Below, in pieces: positions 7,656 to 15,604 of a DNA stretch of 36,959 nt. Each line of letters starts with the position of its first letter. The first letter of the stretch is position 1. Location: the NCBI GenBank assembly GCA_021205375.1, contig JAJPXR010000060.1:1-36959 (forward strand). Reading direction: 5' to 3'. The DNA is from Clostridiales bacterium (GTDB lineage Bacteria > Bacillota > Clostridia > Oscillospirales > Oscillospiraceae). The translations under genes were made by a program, and so were the position numbers. Under the pieces are notes generated by a model that was not told where the DNA came from, made no database searches, and saw only the letters and a program-made list of their open reading frames with translations.

Positions 7656-8908
7656 TTTCAGCTCTGCGGCGGCGGCTGGCGGCGCTGTTCGGCGGTTTGA
7701 CCAGTCTGGTGCTGGCGGTCATGCTGGTGATCACCTGCGCCCTGAGCTGCACCCAGTACCAAAGCAGCCAGGAGGTGCTGTACCAGAACCGATTCCAAAC
7801 CCTGCTCCAACAGCTCCAGCGCAACGGTGAGGTCAGCGACAGCTACCTCTCCCAGGTGGCGGGGGAGGAACCGCTGCTGTTTTACGCCCAGGTGGAGGGG
7901 GTGCCGCTGCACTTCTCCGCCCTGTGGTCGGACACGGTGGGGGACAGCGGCGTTCTCTCCGCCATGCAGGAGGAGGCCGCCCGCCAGGGGGCCAGCGAAA
8001 AGGAAAACAGCCTGCTCACGTTCACTCTCGCCGTGAGCGGGACCCGCTACCGCTGCACCGTCTACACCATCCCGGACTATCAGGTGTACTTCGCCCAGAA
8101 CCTGACCCGGCAGCGTGCCCACCTCCGGGGGCTGGTGGGCCTTTACCTGCTGCTGGGGGCAGTGGGGGTGTCCGCCATGCTGCTGGTGAGCTGGCTGCTC
8201 TCCCGCCTCGCCACCCGGCCCACGGAACAGGCAGTGCAGGAGCAGCAATCATTCATCGCCGCCGCCAGCCACGAGCTGCGCAGCCCGTTGGCGGTGGTGC
8301 GGGCCAGCCTTTACACCGCCAGCCAGCAGAGCGACCAACCGGCAGTACGGAGCCAACTGGCCCTGGCCGACCAGGAGGCGGAGAGGATGAGCCGCCTGGT
8401 GGGGGACCTGTTGACCCTGACCGGGGGCAGCGTGGGGCGTTTGACCTGTAAAAGTGACCCGGTGGAGATGGAGACAGTGTGTATCCGGCTCTACGACCTG
8501 TTTTCTGTTCAAGCAGAGCAAAAACAGCACCCCTTCCGGCTGGACCTGCCGGATGAGGTGCTGCCGGTAATTTCATCGGACGAGCAGCGGCTCATTCAAC
8601 TGCTGTCGGCACTGCTGGCCAACGCCCTGGACCACACTCCCGCGGGGACAGCGGTGGAACTGCGGGCCAGGGTGGAAGGGACTTTTGTGACCCTCGCTGT
8701 GGTTGACCACGGCCCAGGCATCCCCGACGGCGAAAAAAAGGCGGTGTTCCGCCGGTTTTACCGCGCGGAGCAGAGCCGCACCGACAAGGGGCACTTTGGA
8801 CTGGGCCTCTCCATCGCCCAGGAGCTGGCCGGGCAGTTGGGGGGACAACTGACGCTGGAGGACACCCCCGGCGGCGGAGCCACCTTTGAATTAGCCCTTA
8901 GCCATTAG
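7652..8908 (+). CDS. Sensor histidine kinase partner of the OmpR-type regulator
   Basis: A 418-residue membrane kinase. Transmembrane segment 1 covers about residues 13-33, an extracellular sensor loop runs to about 155, and transmembrane segment 2 covers about 157-183. The H-box IAAASHELRSPL places the phosphoaccepting histidine at residue 207. The N-box LLANALDHTP, G1 DHGPGIPDG, F-box FRRFYRAEQ and G2 FGLGLSIAQELAG make a complete HATPase domain. The gene overlaps the regulator by four bases, so they are coupled. The extracellular loop of about 120 residues has no family I recognise. Given the flanking solute-binding lipoproteins it may sense their ligand directly or through a lipoprotein (inference). 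Confidence 0.93.
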   Translation: MISALRRRLAALFGGLTSLVLAVMLVITCALSCTQYQSSQEVLYQNRFQTLLQQLQRNGEVSDSYLSQVAGEEPLLFYAQVEGVPLHFSALWSDTVGDSGVLSAMQEEAARQGASEKENSLLTFTLAVSGTRYRCTVYTIPDYQVYFAQNLTRQRAHLRGLVGLYLLLGAVGVSAMLLVSWLLSRLATRPTEQAVQEQQSFIAAASHELRSPLAVVRASLYTASQQSDQPAVRSQLALADQEAERMSRLVGDLLTLTGGSVGRLTCKSDPVEMETVCIRLYDLFSVQAEQKQHPFRLDLPDEVLPVISSDEQRLIQLLSALLANALDHTPAGTAVELRARVEGTFVTLAVVDHGPGIPDGEKKAVFRRFYRAEQSRTDKGHFGLGLSIAQELAGQLGGQLTLEDTPGGGATFELALSH

Positions 8909-9003
8909 CCGTTAGCTGTTAGTTTGGCACTACAAACGATAAGCGCAGAGCAAAACAGCAAGCACTTTCAAGCTAATAGCCGTCAGCTAAAAGCTAACAG
9001 CTC
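8892..9003. repeat. Inverted TAGCCATTAGC-type repeats
   Basis: TTAGCCCTTAGCCATTAGCC with GTTAGCTGTTAG (8892-8922) faces its inverted relative AAGCTAATAGCCGTCAGC with TAAAAGCTAACAGCT (8969-9003). The first copy overlaps the last codons of the kinase. The arms could pair into a long imperfect stem between the kinase and the second lipoprotein gene. There is no downstream T-run typical of a terminator. Confidence 0.55.
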
Positions 9004-9005
9004 TA

Positions 9006-9049
9006 TTTCAGATTTCTTTTAGGTAACGCGGGGCAAAGCGCGGTATGAT
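9006..9049 (+). promoter_or_regulatory. Promoter and tandem operator of the second propeller/solute-binding lipoprotein
   Basis: TTTCAGA-TTTC-TTTTAGGT (9006-9024) is followed by a 19-bp gap and TATGAT (9044-9049). The half-site spacing (11 bp) and distance to the -10 are identical to the elements at 6515-6558 and 6656-6699. No -35 consensus is present. Confidence 0.75.
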
Positions 9050-9079
9050 GGACCCATCAACCGACAGGAGGTCACGTTT

Positions 9080-11302
9080 ATGAAAAAACTGCTATCCCTT
9101 TTGCTGTGCCTGGCCCTGCTGCTGCCGCTGGCGGCCTGCGGCGGCGGCAGTGTAGAGACACAGGGAGACGCCAGCGGCGAATGGACGGTCAACAGCACCG
9201 GCACCACCCTGCGCTACGGGGAGGAAAACATCACCCCCACGCTGGCCGACGGCTCCGCTGCCAGCATTGAGAAAATGCAGGGCTGGGATGACGGCAGCCT
9301 GGATGCCTTTGGCTACCGGGAGTGGTATCACTCGGAGGACGGCGGCGACACCTGGGAGACCCGAACCGTGCCGGAGGACTTTCTCGCCATCCTGTGCGTG
9401 GACGGCGAGGGTGCGCTCTACGGTCTGGGACAGGACAAGGAGAGCGAGCAATATGTCCTCTACCAGTACACCGCCGACGGCGAAACAGAGACCCTGCCCC
9501 TGGACAGCGGCATCGAATCCTTCTCTTGCTGCGCCATTTACGACAATCGCATTGCATTTGTGAAAGATGCCCGCGATGCTTTTAGCTCCACCCTCTACGC
9601 GGTGGAGCTTGCCACCGGGACCACCCTCTGGCAGCGGGAAAGCGACAGCCCCTCCCCGACGTGCTTCTGCTATGACGGGGCGCTTTACCTCTACGAGAGC
9701 GCATACCCCCTGCTGGCCCTGGACCCGGAGACCGGCGAGGAGCTGGGGGAGTATGGTGAGGACTTTATGTGCAACACTACCCAGCCCCTGCTGGCGGAAA
9801 ACGGGTACTATTTCTTCCTGGATGAGGACAATTTCAACCTCTGCCGGGGCATTTTCAATTCCAAAATTTACGAGGTCGTTCTTGATGCCGCTGACTACCG
9901 CTACAGCCTGGAGTGTCTGGAGGGGTATACCCCTCTGTCTGGCTTTTACATGGATGAGGATTACACCCTCTACCTGACCACCTACGAGGGCAGTCTGTAC
10001 CGCTTCGCCGTGGGCACAGAAGCGGTGGAGGCGGATAGCACCTTCACCATCTGGGCGCTGAACGAGACGGACACCCTCCGGGAGGCGGTGCTGGCCTTCC
10101 AGGAGGCCCACCCAGAGCTGGATGTGGAGCTGGAGGTGCAGTTGGACGAGGATGGTTCCGCCGAGGGCAGCGCCACCGTCAGCGACATCCTCTCCAACCT
10201 GAACACCCAGCTTCTGGCGGGGGACGGCCCGGACGTGCTGATTTTGGACGATGTGGATTACCAGACCTACATCGACAAAGGGGTACTGGAACCCCTGAAC
10301 GACCTCTATCAGGAGTACGATTTCGTGGGCGGTACTGTCTCCACTCTGCTGACCGAGGCGGGGGACTGCTATGTGATTCCCGCCCGGTTCTCCATGCCGG
10401 TCATCATGACCGACCAGGGAGAATTGCCCACCACGATGGAGGAACTGACCGAGCGGGTGCTGACCGGCGGCGGTCGGTCTGCGGAGCAGGCGACGGAGGA
10501 CGACCTGGGCTGGGAGGAAAACGCCTATCTGTTGCTCCAGCCCTCCGGCGAGTTCTATTCTGTCTGGCTGGCAGCCAGCGGCGGTTCTCTGGTGACGGAG
10601 GACGGGGTGGACGCTTCGGCCCTGACCACCTGGCTCAATGACTTGAAGCAAATCAGCGACCACTACGACCTGACCGACGGGGTGGAACTGGCCGGCAGCT
10701 CCTCCGGCAGTTCCTATGAGGGCTTCAGCTACGGCAACCGAAACGAGTATTTCCCCTCCGACGGTTGGTGGGGCGACGGCGCCGCAGGCGTCATGGTGAT
10801 GAACGACGTGCAGTCGCTGCTGGGCCAGATGGTGGCTATCTGCTCCGAATATGACGAGGAAACCGGCGAAACTGCGATTTCCCCCGACCCGAAACGCTTC
10901 CAAATCGCCCGGTGCCCCGGCCTGACGGAGGGAGCTTACAGCCCGGAGATGCTGATGGCGGTCACCGCGGGCAGCAGCCAGACGGAACTGGCGAAGGAGT
11001 TCATCGAAACCGCCCTTTCCGATGACGTCCAGCGCTACACCTACGGCGACGGTCTGCCCGTCACCCAGGCGGGCATAGACGCGCAGTTGGATTACTTTTC
11101 CGATTACGCCGAACAGTGCGGTTGGGACATTTCGGCGTTGGAGGCGATTTTCGACAGTTGCACCGCCCCGGTGACGCTGGAGCTGGAGGTACAGGACGCC
11201 CTGTACAAGGCGGCGAACGGTCTTTGTCTGGGGGAAATCGACCTGGACGGCGCGGTGACGCAAATCGAGGACGATTTTGCCCTGAAAATCGCAGAAAAAT
11301 AA
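9080..11302 (+). CDS. Lipoprotein: Asp-box/beta-propeller-like region fused to solute-binding domain (paralogue 2)
   Basis: A 740-residue lipoprotein. The signal peptide ends in lipobox LAAC (Cys20), and CAGGAGG precedes the ATG at 9080. The N-terminal part (about 25-325) carries Asp-box SEDGGDTW (85-92) and repeated beta-strand motifs. From about residue 330 (FTIWALNETDTLREAVLAF) it is a family-1 solute-binding domain with NTQLLAGDGPDVLILDDVDY. Many stretches match the paralogue at 2216-4477 (for example VGGTVS, VIPARF and YTYGDGLPV), so the two arose by duplication. No permease genes follow. It sits alone behind the two-component system with its own regulated promoter and a terminator. It may therefore serve as an alternative binding protein for the same permeases or as an extracytoplasmic sensor (inference). 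Confidence 0.88.
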   Translation: MKKLLSLLLCLALLLPLAACGGGSVETQGDASGEWTVNSTGTTLRYGEENITPTLADGSAASIEKMQGWDDGSLDAFGYREWYHSEDGGDTWETRTVPEDFLAILCVDGEGALYGLGQDKESEQYVLYQYTADGETETLPLDSGIESFSCCAIYDNRIAFVKDARDAFSSTLYAVELATGTTLWQRESDSPSPTCFCYDGALYLYESAYPLLALDPETGEELGEYGEDFMCNTTQPLLAENGYYFFLDEDNFNLCRGIFNSKIYEVVLDAADYRYSLECLEGYTPLSGFYMDEDYTLYLTTYEGSLYRFAVGTEAVEADSTFTIWALNETDTLREAVLAFQEAHPELDVELEVQLDEDGSAEGSATVSDILSNLNTQLLAGDGPDVLILDDVDYQTYIDKGVLEPLNDLYQEYDFVGGTVSTLLTEAGDCYVIPARFSMPVIMTDQGELPTTMEELTERVLTGGGRSAEQATEDDLGWEENAYLLLQPSGEFYSVWLAASGGSLVTEDGVDASALTTWLNDLKQISDHYDLTDGVELAGSSSGSSYEGFSYGNRNEYFPSDGWWGDGAAGVMVMNDVQSLLGQMVAICSEYDEETGETAISPDPKRFQIARCPGLTEGAYSPEMLMAVTAGSSQTELAKEFIETALSDDVQRYTYGDGLPVTQAGIDAQLDYFSDYAEQCGWDISALEAIFDSCTAPVTLELEVQDALYKAANGLCLGEIDLDGAVTQIEDDFALKIAEK

Positions 11303-11305
11303 ACG

Positions 11306-11343
11306 AAAAACACTCCGGGCGCAGTATTCCGGAGTGTTTTTTT
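11306..11343 (+). terminator. Rho-independent terminator after the second lipoprotein gene
   Basis: A perfect stem, CACTCCGG (11311-11318) with CCGGAGTG (11329-11336), has a 10-nt loop. A 5' A-run and a T-run at 11337-11343 make it usable in both directions. It sits three bases past the stop codon. Confidence 0.93.
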
Positions 11344-11435
11344 GCCGCAGAACAGGCAAGACAAAGAGAGGGATGCAGAACAAAAACTTTCCTGAGCGGT
11401 GAAACGCTCCTGAGAGTTTGCCACGCGCTTTCGTG

Positions 11436-11969
11436 CTATAATTTGCTTTTCAGCAATCCCAGTACGTTGGAGATCTTCTCCACCGGCTCCGGGTTTTCGC
11501 TGTTCAGCCAGTCGTAAAGGACAGAAAAGGTCCCCTGAAAGACAAACTGGCGGATATACTTTACCTCTGTCTCTGAATAATTGCTTTCGTCGAGCATATT
11601 CTGAAAAATAACGCCGATACTTGGGAGGGCGAACAGGTGCGAGGAAAATTCCTGCATGGGAACAGAGCGGACAAGGAGGCAGAACAGGTCCCTTTGTTCA
11701 TATAGGTGCTGTAAGGTCAGGAGCATAGCGTTGGAGCTTTGGGTGATGACCTGCTTGAGTTCCTCATCCAGTTGTCTGAGAAAGTCTGATTCAATTTCGT
11801 TCAGCAGTTCCTCTTGACTTCCATAGTATTTATAGAACGTGGTGCGGTTGATCTCCGACACCTTGCAAAGCTCATAAACCGTAATTTGGCTCAGCGGCTT
11901 TTTTCTGAGCAGCTTGAGCAGTCCTGTCTTGAGCATGGTTTTGCTGATACGCACTCTCTGATTTTCCAT
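11436..11969 (-). CDS. TetR-family transcriptional regulator
   Basis: A 177-residue regulator. The N-terminal helix-turn-helix (about residues 25-50) reads ITVYELCKVSEINRTTFYKYYGS, matching the TetR consensus of a VxDIaxxAGVSxxTFYxYF type. A helical ligand-binding C-terminal domain follows. The start at 11969 (MENQRVRISK) is chosen over an in-frame ATG at 12047, which lies inside the operator region. It has AAGGG and GTGGAG upstream. It is divergent from the adenylation-enzyme operon, and both promoters share a -10 segment flanked by TGTTGAC motifs. It most likely represses both itself and that operon. The ligand is unknown. Confidence 0.85.
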   Translation of the reverse strand: MENQRVRISKTMLKTGLLKLLRKKPLSQITVYELCKVSEINRTTFYKYYGSQEELLNEIESDFLRQLDEELKQVITQSSNAMLLTLQHLYEQRDLFCLLVRSVPMQEFSSHLFALPSIGVIFQNMLDESNYSETEVKYIRQFVFQGTFSVLYDWLNSENPEPVEKISNVLGLLKSKL

Positions 11970-12001
11970 CCCTTGCTCCACCTCGACAAATGTTTGATAA
12001 C

Positions 12002-12120
12002 TGTTGACTTTAAGACAATTGAGTTGAAAGTGTTGACCGCAGAACATTTCAATGTCAACAGTATGTTGACTTTAACTGCTTTCGTCTATTATAATGAAAG
12101 AGCGGAGATTTGTCAACTTT
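12002..12120. promoter_or_regulatory. Overlapping divergent promoters with TGTTGAC operators
   Basis: Rightward promoter: TTGACT (12066-12071), 18-bp spacer, TATAAT (12090-12095). Leftward promoter: TTGACA (complement of 12111-12116), 17-bp spacer, TATAAT (complement of 12088-12093). The -10 boxes overlap, so only one polymerase can bind at a time. The perfect palindrome GTCAACA-GTA-TGTTGAC (12054-12070) covers the rightward -35. Further TGTTGAC half-sites lie at 12002-12008 and 12030-12036, and TGTCAAC at 12111-12117. The divergent TetR protein is the obvious candidate to bind them. Confidence 0.8.
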
Positions 12121-12319
12121 CAATTGCGGAAACCGCAGTAAGAAATCGACATCAACTCTGCGCAGAAGAAGAGGATAACACCACGCGGAAAAGCGCGCCT
12201 TTGGAATAAGCGGGCCTTGCCCGCTCAAGAAGAGCGGATTCCGACAAACAATGGAGCAGCGGGCTTGCGGCGAAAGCAGGACCGCTGCTCGAACGACCGG
12301 CCTGAAGGAGGCCAACACT

Positions 12320-13789
12320 ATGAATCATACTACCATTTACGAACGTTTTGCAGAAACCGTGACACAATTCCCTGACCAGCCTGCCATTATAGAACAGGCG
12401 CAGTCCCTGACCTACGCCCAGCTTGACCGGCGCATTGATGTAATTGCAGGAAACTTTCCCTCGCGGGAAAACTGCATTGGCATTGTGGCCGACCACGGGG
12501 CCGATTTCGTTGCCGCCATCTTTGCCGTGCTGAAAACCGGGGCGGCTTACGTTCCGGCAGAGCCGGATTTCCCGGAGGAACGCATCCGCTTCATGATGCG
12601 GGAGAGCAATGTGGGCTTCATCATCACCCAGAAAAAGTATCGGGAGAAGCTGGTTGGATTCCCTCTGCTGTTTCTGGAGGACATGACCGGGGAGACCGCT
12701 GTGCAGGAAAACAGACCCTTGACACGTCCGGCGTCTCTGGCCTATATTTTATATACCTCCGGCTCTACCGGCGTGCCGAAGGGCGTTTGCGTGACGAACG
12801 CCAACGTCTGTCATTATGTCCGGGCGTTTCAGCATGAGTTTCACCCCTCAGCCGGGGACGTGATGCTGCAATACTCCGTCTGCTCTTTCGATATTTTCGT
12901 GGAGGAGGTGTTCACCACCCTTCTCTCCGGGGCAGCCCTCGCCATCCCCGACGGTCAGGCGAGAGCGGATATCCATTCCCTGATGGACTTTGTGCGGGAG
13001 AAGAACGTGACCGTGCTCAGCGGGTTCCCCTATCTGCTGATGGAGCTGAACGAGCTGGAGCGCATCCCCTCCAGCCTGCGGCTGCTCATCAGCGGCGGCG
13101 ACATCCTCCGGGAGAGTTATGTGGACCATCTGCTGCCCCAGGTCACGGTTTACAACACCTATGGGCCGTCGGAGACCACCGTCTGTTGCAGCTATTTCCG
13201 CTGCAACGGCCAAAAGGCGCTGGAGGACGGCACCTATCCCATCGGAAAACCGGTGCTTGGAACGCAGATCGAACTGTTGGATGAGGACGGGCAGCCTGTC
13301 CCCGCCGGTTCTGTGGGGGAGCTTTGCATCTCCGGCGGCGGTGTCTCCAACGGATACCTCGACCAGAGCAAGAATGAGATGTTCGTGACCACAGAGGATG
13401 GAAAACGGCTCTACCGGAGCGGCGACCTGGGCTATCTCCTGCCAGACGGCAATCTGGCGTTCCTCCACCGCAGGGACTCTCAGGTGATGATCCTGGGGAA
13501 ACGGGTGGAGCCGGAGGAGGTGGAAAACGTCCTCTGCGACTGCGAGGAGGTGCAGACCGCTGTGGTCTGCCCGTTCACGGATGAGCATGGCCTCTCCTAC
13601 TTGACCGCCTATGTGGTCCCGGAGGGGACGAATTTTGTGCTATCTGAGGTCAAGAAAAAGCTGCGGCGTTATCTGACCTCCTTCATGATACCGGAATTTT
13701 TCGTGATTCTGGACCACATCCCGCTGACCCCCAACGGGAAGCCGGACGTAAAAAGCCTGCCGGTGGTGCTGAAAGAGGGGACCTGCTGA
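12320..13789 (+). CDS. Stand-alone amino-acid adenylation enzyme (NRPS A-domain/AMP-binding family)
   Basis: A 489-residue ANL-superfamily enzyme, expected to activate a carboxylic (probably amino) acid as its acyl-AMP. Core motifs appear in order: A3 YILYTSGSTGVPKG, A5 NTYGPSETT, A7 YRSGDLGYLLPDG, A8 around LHRRDSQVMILGKRVEPEE, and A10 PNGKPDVKSLP with the catalytic lysine. The FDIFVEEV stretch keeps the aspartate that usually holds the substrate alpha-amino group, which supports an amino-acid substrate. There is no thiolation, condensation or thioesterase domain, and the length equals one A-domain. GAAGGAGG precedes the ATG at 12320. It is the first gene of a three-gene operon under TetR control. 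A DltA-like ligase is an alternative, but no DltB/C/D neighbours are present. Confidence 0.88.
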   Translation: MNHTTIYERFAETVTQFPDQPAIIEQAQSLTYAQLDRRIDVIAGNFPSRENCIGIVADHGADFVAAIFAVLKTGAAYVPAEPDFPEERIRFMMRESNVGFIITQKKYREKLVGFPLLFLEDMTGETAVQENRPLTRPASLAYILYTSGSTGVPKGVCVTNANVCHYVRAFQHEFHPSAGDVMLQYSVCSFDIFVEEVFTTLLSGAALAIPDGQARADIHSLMDFVREKNVTVLSGFPYLLMELNELERIPSSLRLLISGGDILRESYVDHLLPQVTVYNTYGPSETTVCCSYFRCNGQKALEDGTYPIGKPVLGTQIELLDEDGQPVPAGSVGELCISGGGVSNGYLDQSKNEMFVTTEDGKRLYRSGDLGYLLPDGNLAFLHRRDSQVMILGKRVEPEEVENVLCDCEEVQTAVVCPFTDEHGLSYLTAYVVPEGTNFVLSEVKKKLRRYLTSFMIPEFFVILDHIPLTPNGKPDVKSLPVVLKEGTC

Positions 13790-13790
13790 A

Positions 13791-14264
13791 TTGGAACTGA
13801 CAATCAGAAAAGCGGACGGCTCCGACTTGGAGGAGCTGGTGCGCTGGCGGGAAGTCGTTCTGCGGGAGGTTTTTTCCATTCCCGCCGGGGAGAATATGAC
13901 AGAGCTTCTCGCCGCAAACCGGGCGTATTACCAGACCGCGTTGGAGACGGGGGAACACATCGCCTGCTTCGCCTGCGCCGGAGAAAAAATCGTGGGCTGC
14001 GGCGGCGTCTGCCTCTACCGGGAGATGCCCTCGCCGGACAATCCCAGCGGCAAATGCGGGTATCTGATGAACATTTATACCCTACCCGCTATGCGTCAGC
14101 GAGGCGTGGGAAAAGAAGTCGTGCAGTGGCTGGTGCAGGAGGCGAAGGACTGGGGCGCGGAGAAGATTTATCTGGAGGCGTCGGAACAGGCGTATTCCCT
14201 GTATCGGTCGTTAGGCTTTCAGGATATGAAAGGATATTTGAAGTACAACGAAACATCGTTTTAG
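13791..14264 (+). CDS. GNAT-family N-acetyltransferase
   Basis: A 157-residue GNAT protein. The acetyl-CoA pyrophosphate-binding motif A reads MRQRGVGKEVVQWLVQEA, and the C-terminal motif B region is LEASEQAYSLYRSLGFQ. The start is a TTG at 13791, one base after the stop of the adenylation gene, with GAGGGG upstream. Translational coupling is likely. It could transfer an acyl group to the product of the adenylation enzyme, or take the aminoacyl group itself as some GNAT-fold transferases do. Neither is shown by sequence. Confidence 0.85.
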   Translation: MELTIRKADGSDLEELVRWREVVLREVFSIPAGENMTELLAANRAYYQTALETGEHIACFACAGEKIVGCGGVCLYREMPSPDNPSGKCGYLMNIYTLPAMRQRGVGKEVVQWLVQEAKDWGAEKIYLEASEQAYSLYRSLGFQDMKGYLKYNETSF

Positions 14265-14280
14265 GGCAAGGAGAGGGAGT

Positions 14281-14973
14281 ATGAAGGCAGAAAATGCAGT
14301 CACATTGCAAGTGAACGGAAAAAAGATACAGGTCTACTGCGCGTCTCAGGCAGTGCCGCTGGTGATTTACCACGCCGTAATGGGGGAGGGGAAAGCCCTG
14401 TGGCAAGCCTGCCAAAAGCTGGATTGCCCGGCGTTTTCGCTGGCGGTCATCAACGGCGTGAGCTGGGACGACGATATGACGCCGTGGGCCATCCCGCCCA
14501 TCTCCAAGGGAGACACCCCCTGTTCCGGCGGCGCAGACGCTTATTTAGCGCAGTTCACCGGCGAACTGCTGCCGCAAATCACGGCGGCGCTCCCGTTCCC
14601 GCCGACGTACTGCGCCCTGGCGGGTTACTCGCTGGCGGGGCTGTTTGCCGTGTACGCGGGGTACAAGACGGACTGTTTCTCCCGCTTGATTTCTGCATCC
14701 GGTTCGATGTGGTATCCTGATTTTGTGACCTTTGTCCGGCAACATCGCATTTCGGAACAGGTGAAGGTGATCTACTTCTCCCTGGGAGATCAGGAGAGCC
14801 ACACGAAAAATCAGTACCTCGCCCCGGTGGAGGACAATACCCGGTTCCTGGCACAGTATTTTTCGGAGCAGGGCCTTCAAACGACCTTCCAGTTGAACAA
14901 AGGGAATCACTATCGCAACTCCACAGGCCGGATGGCCGCAGGGATTCAATGGGCGCTGGAGCAGCAGCTTTGA
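14281..14973 (+). CDS. Alpha/beta-hydrolase, putative esterase (Fes/IroE-like)
   Basis: A 230-residue cytoplasmic alpha/beta-hydrolase of the putative-esterase type. The nucleophile elbow GYSLAG places the serine at residue 117. Asp170 (SLGDQES) and His210 (KGNHY) are well placed for the triad. There is no signal peptide. The 17-base gap to the GNAT gene and the GGAGAGGGAG site upstream of the ATG indicate the same operon, and the terminator at 15025-15068 closes it. Homologous esterases cut ester bonds in siderophores or short peptides. Here it may release or hydrolyse the unknown product of the adenylation enzyme (inference). Confidence 0.8.
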   Translation: MKAENAVTLQVNGKKIQVYCASQAVPLVIYHAVMGEGKALWQACQKLDCPAFSLAVINGVSWDDDMTPWAIPPISKGDTPCSGGADAYLAQFTGELLPQITAALPFPPTYCALAGYSLAGLFAVYAGYKTDCFSRLISASGSMWYPDFVTFVRQHRISEQVKVIYFSLGDQESHTKNQYLAPVEDNTRFLAQYFSEQGLQTTFQLNKGNHYRNSTGRMAAGIQWALEQQL

Positions 14974-15024
14974 GCGAAGCAGGAACCGGGAACGGCGGCA
15001 TCATCTGAACAGAGAAATAAGAAC

Positions 15025-15068
15025 CCGGCAGGCCGTCACAGAAATTGTGGCGGTCTGCCGGACCTTTT
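15025..15068 (+). terminator. Terminator of the adenylation-GNAT-esterase operon
   Basis: Long stem CCGGCAGGCCGTCACA (15025-15040), GAAA tetraloop, TTGTGGCGGTCTGCCGG (15045-15061), then CCTTTTT. The stem is near perfect. Confidence 0.9.
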
Positions 15069-15079
15069 TAAGGATGGTT

Positions 15080-15433
15080 TCACTGTTCGTTCTGCGCCTT
15101 ATAGTTTTCGCCCCAATCCCACATGGCGTCCAAAATTGGTTTCAGGCTGTAGCCCAGTTCCGTCAGGGTGTATTCCACATGGGGCGGCACTTCTGGGAAA
15201 ACGGTGCGGGTCACAAGGCCGCTCGCCTCCATTTGCCGCAGTTGAGCAGTTAGCACCTTCTGGGATACATGGCCGATGGATTTTTTCAGCTCGCCAAACC
15301 GTTTCGTTCCGGGCATCAGGTCCCGGAGGATCAACACCTTCCACTTGTCACTGATCAGCATTAAGGTCGTCTCCACCGGACATTCGGGCAGCTCTTTTTT
15401 GGGCGTTGTCTGAATGTCTTTTTTGTTTTCCAT
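15080..15433 (-). CDS. HxlR-family winged-helix regulator (copy 1)
   Basis: A 117-residue HxlR/DUF24 regulator. The typical core is CPVETTLMLISDKWKVLILR, followed by the wing segment (RTVFPEVPPHVEYTLTELG). A cysteine at residue 18 just before the DNA-binding fold is in the place used as a thiol switch in YodB/HypR-type HxlR proteins (family knowledge). AGGAGGG precedes the ATG at 15433. Its own promoter region and that of the divergent flavoprotein gene each contain the same long palindrome, so it probably regulates both in response to electrophile or redox stress (inference). Confidence 0.92.
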   Translation of the reverse strand: MENKKDIQTTPKKELPECPVETTLMLISDKWKVLILRDLMPGTKRFGELKKSIGHVSQKVLTAQLRQMEASGLVTRTVFPEVPPHVEYTLTELGYSLKPILDAMWDWGENYKAQNEQ

Positions 15434-15461
15434 GTGCGGTCCCTCCTATGGTTTCCAAATG

Positions 15462-15493
15462 GTAACTATAGCACAATATTGTGCTTACGTTAC
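15462..15493. promoter_or_regulatory. HxlR operator palindrome, proximal to hxlR-like gene
   Basis: A perfect 14-bp palindrome GCACAATATTGTGC (15471-15484) is flanked by GTAAC on the left and GTTAC on the right, making a 32-bp dyad. It lies between the leftward promoter (15513-15541) and the regulator start, where a bound dimer would block transcription. Confidence 0.85.
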
Positions 15494-15512
15494 AAATTCT
15501 CCGTACACCCTT

Positions 15513-15541
15513 ATTATAGAGTCAGCAAGAGGGAATTGCAA
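15513..15541 (-). promoter_or_regulatory. Sigma-A promoter of HxlR regulator copy 1
   Basis: On the minus strand: TTGCAA (15541-15536), 17-bp spacer, TATAAT (15518-15513). Transcription would run leftward through the operator at 15462-15493. Confidence 0.75.
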
Positions 15542-15604
15542 GATGATTCCGCTCAAATCGTTTCCCCAAACGCAGAAAACCGGCTGGGGCATGGTATCCT
15601 GCCG

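Noticed and set aside
9092..11383. Long open frame on the minus strand opposite the second lipoprotein gene
   Set aside because: It has no ribosome-binding site or recognisable domain, and its Gln/Val/His/Arg-rich composition is that of an antisense shadow. The plus-strand protein has a signal peptide, lipobox and a clear family.
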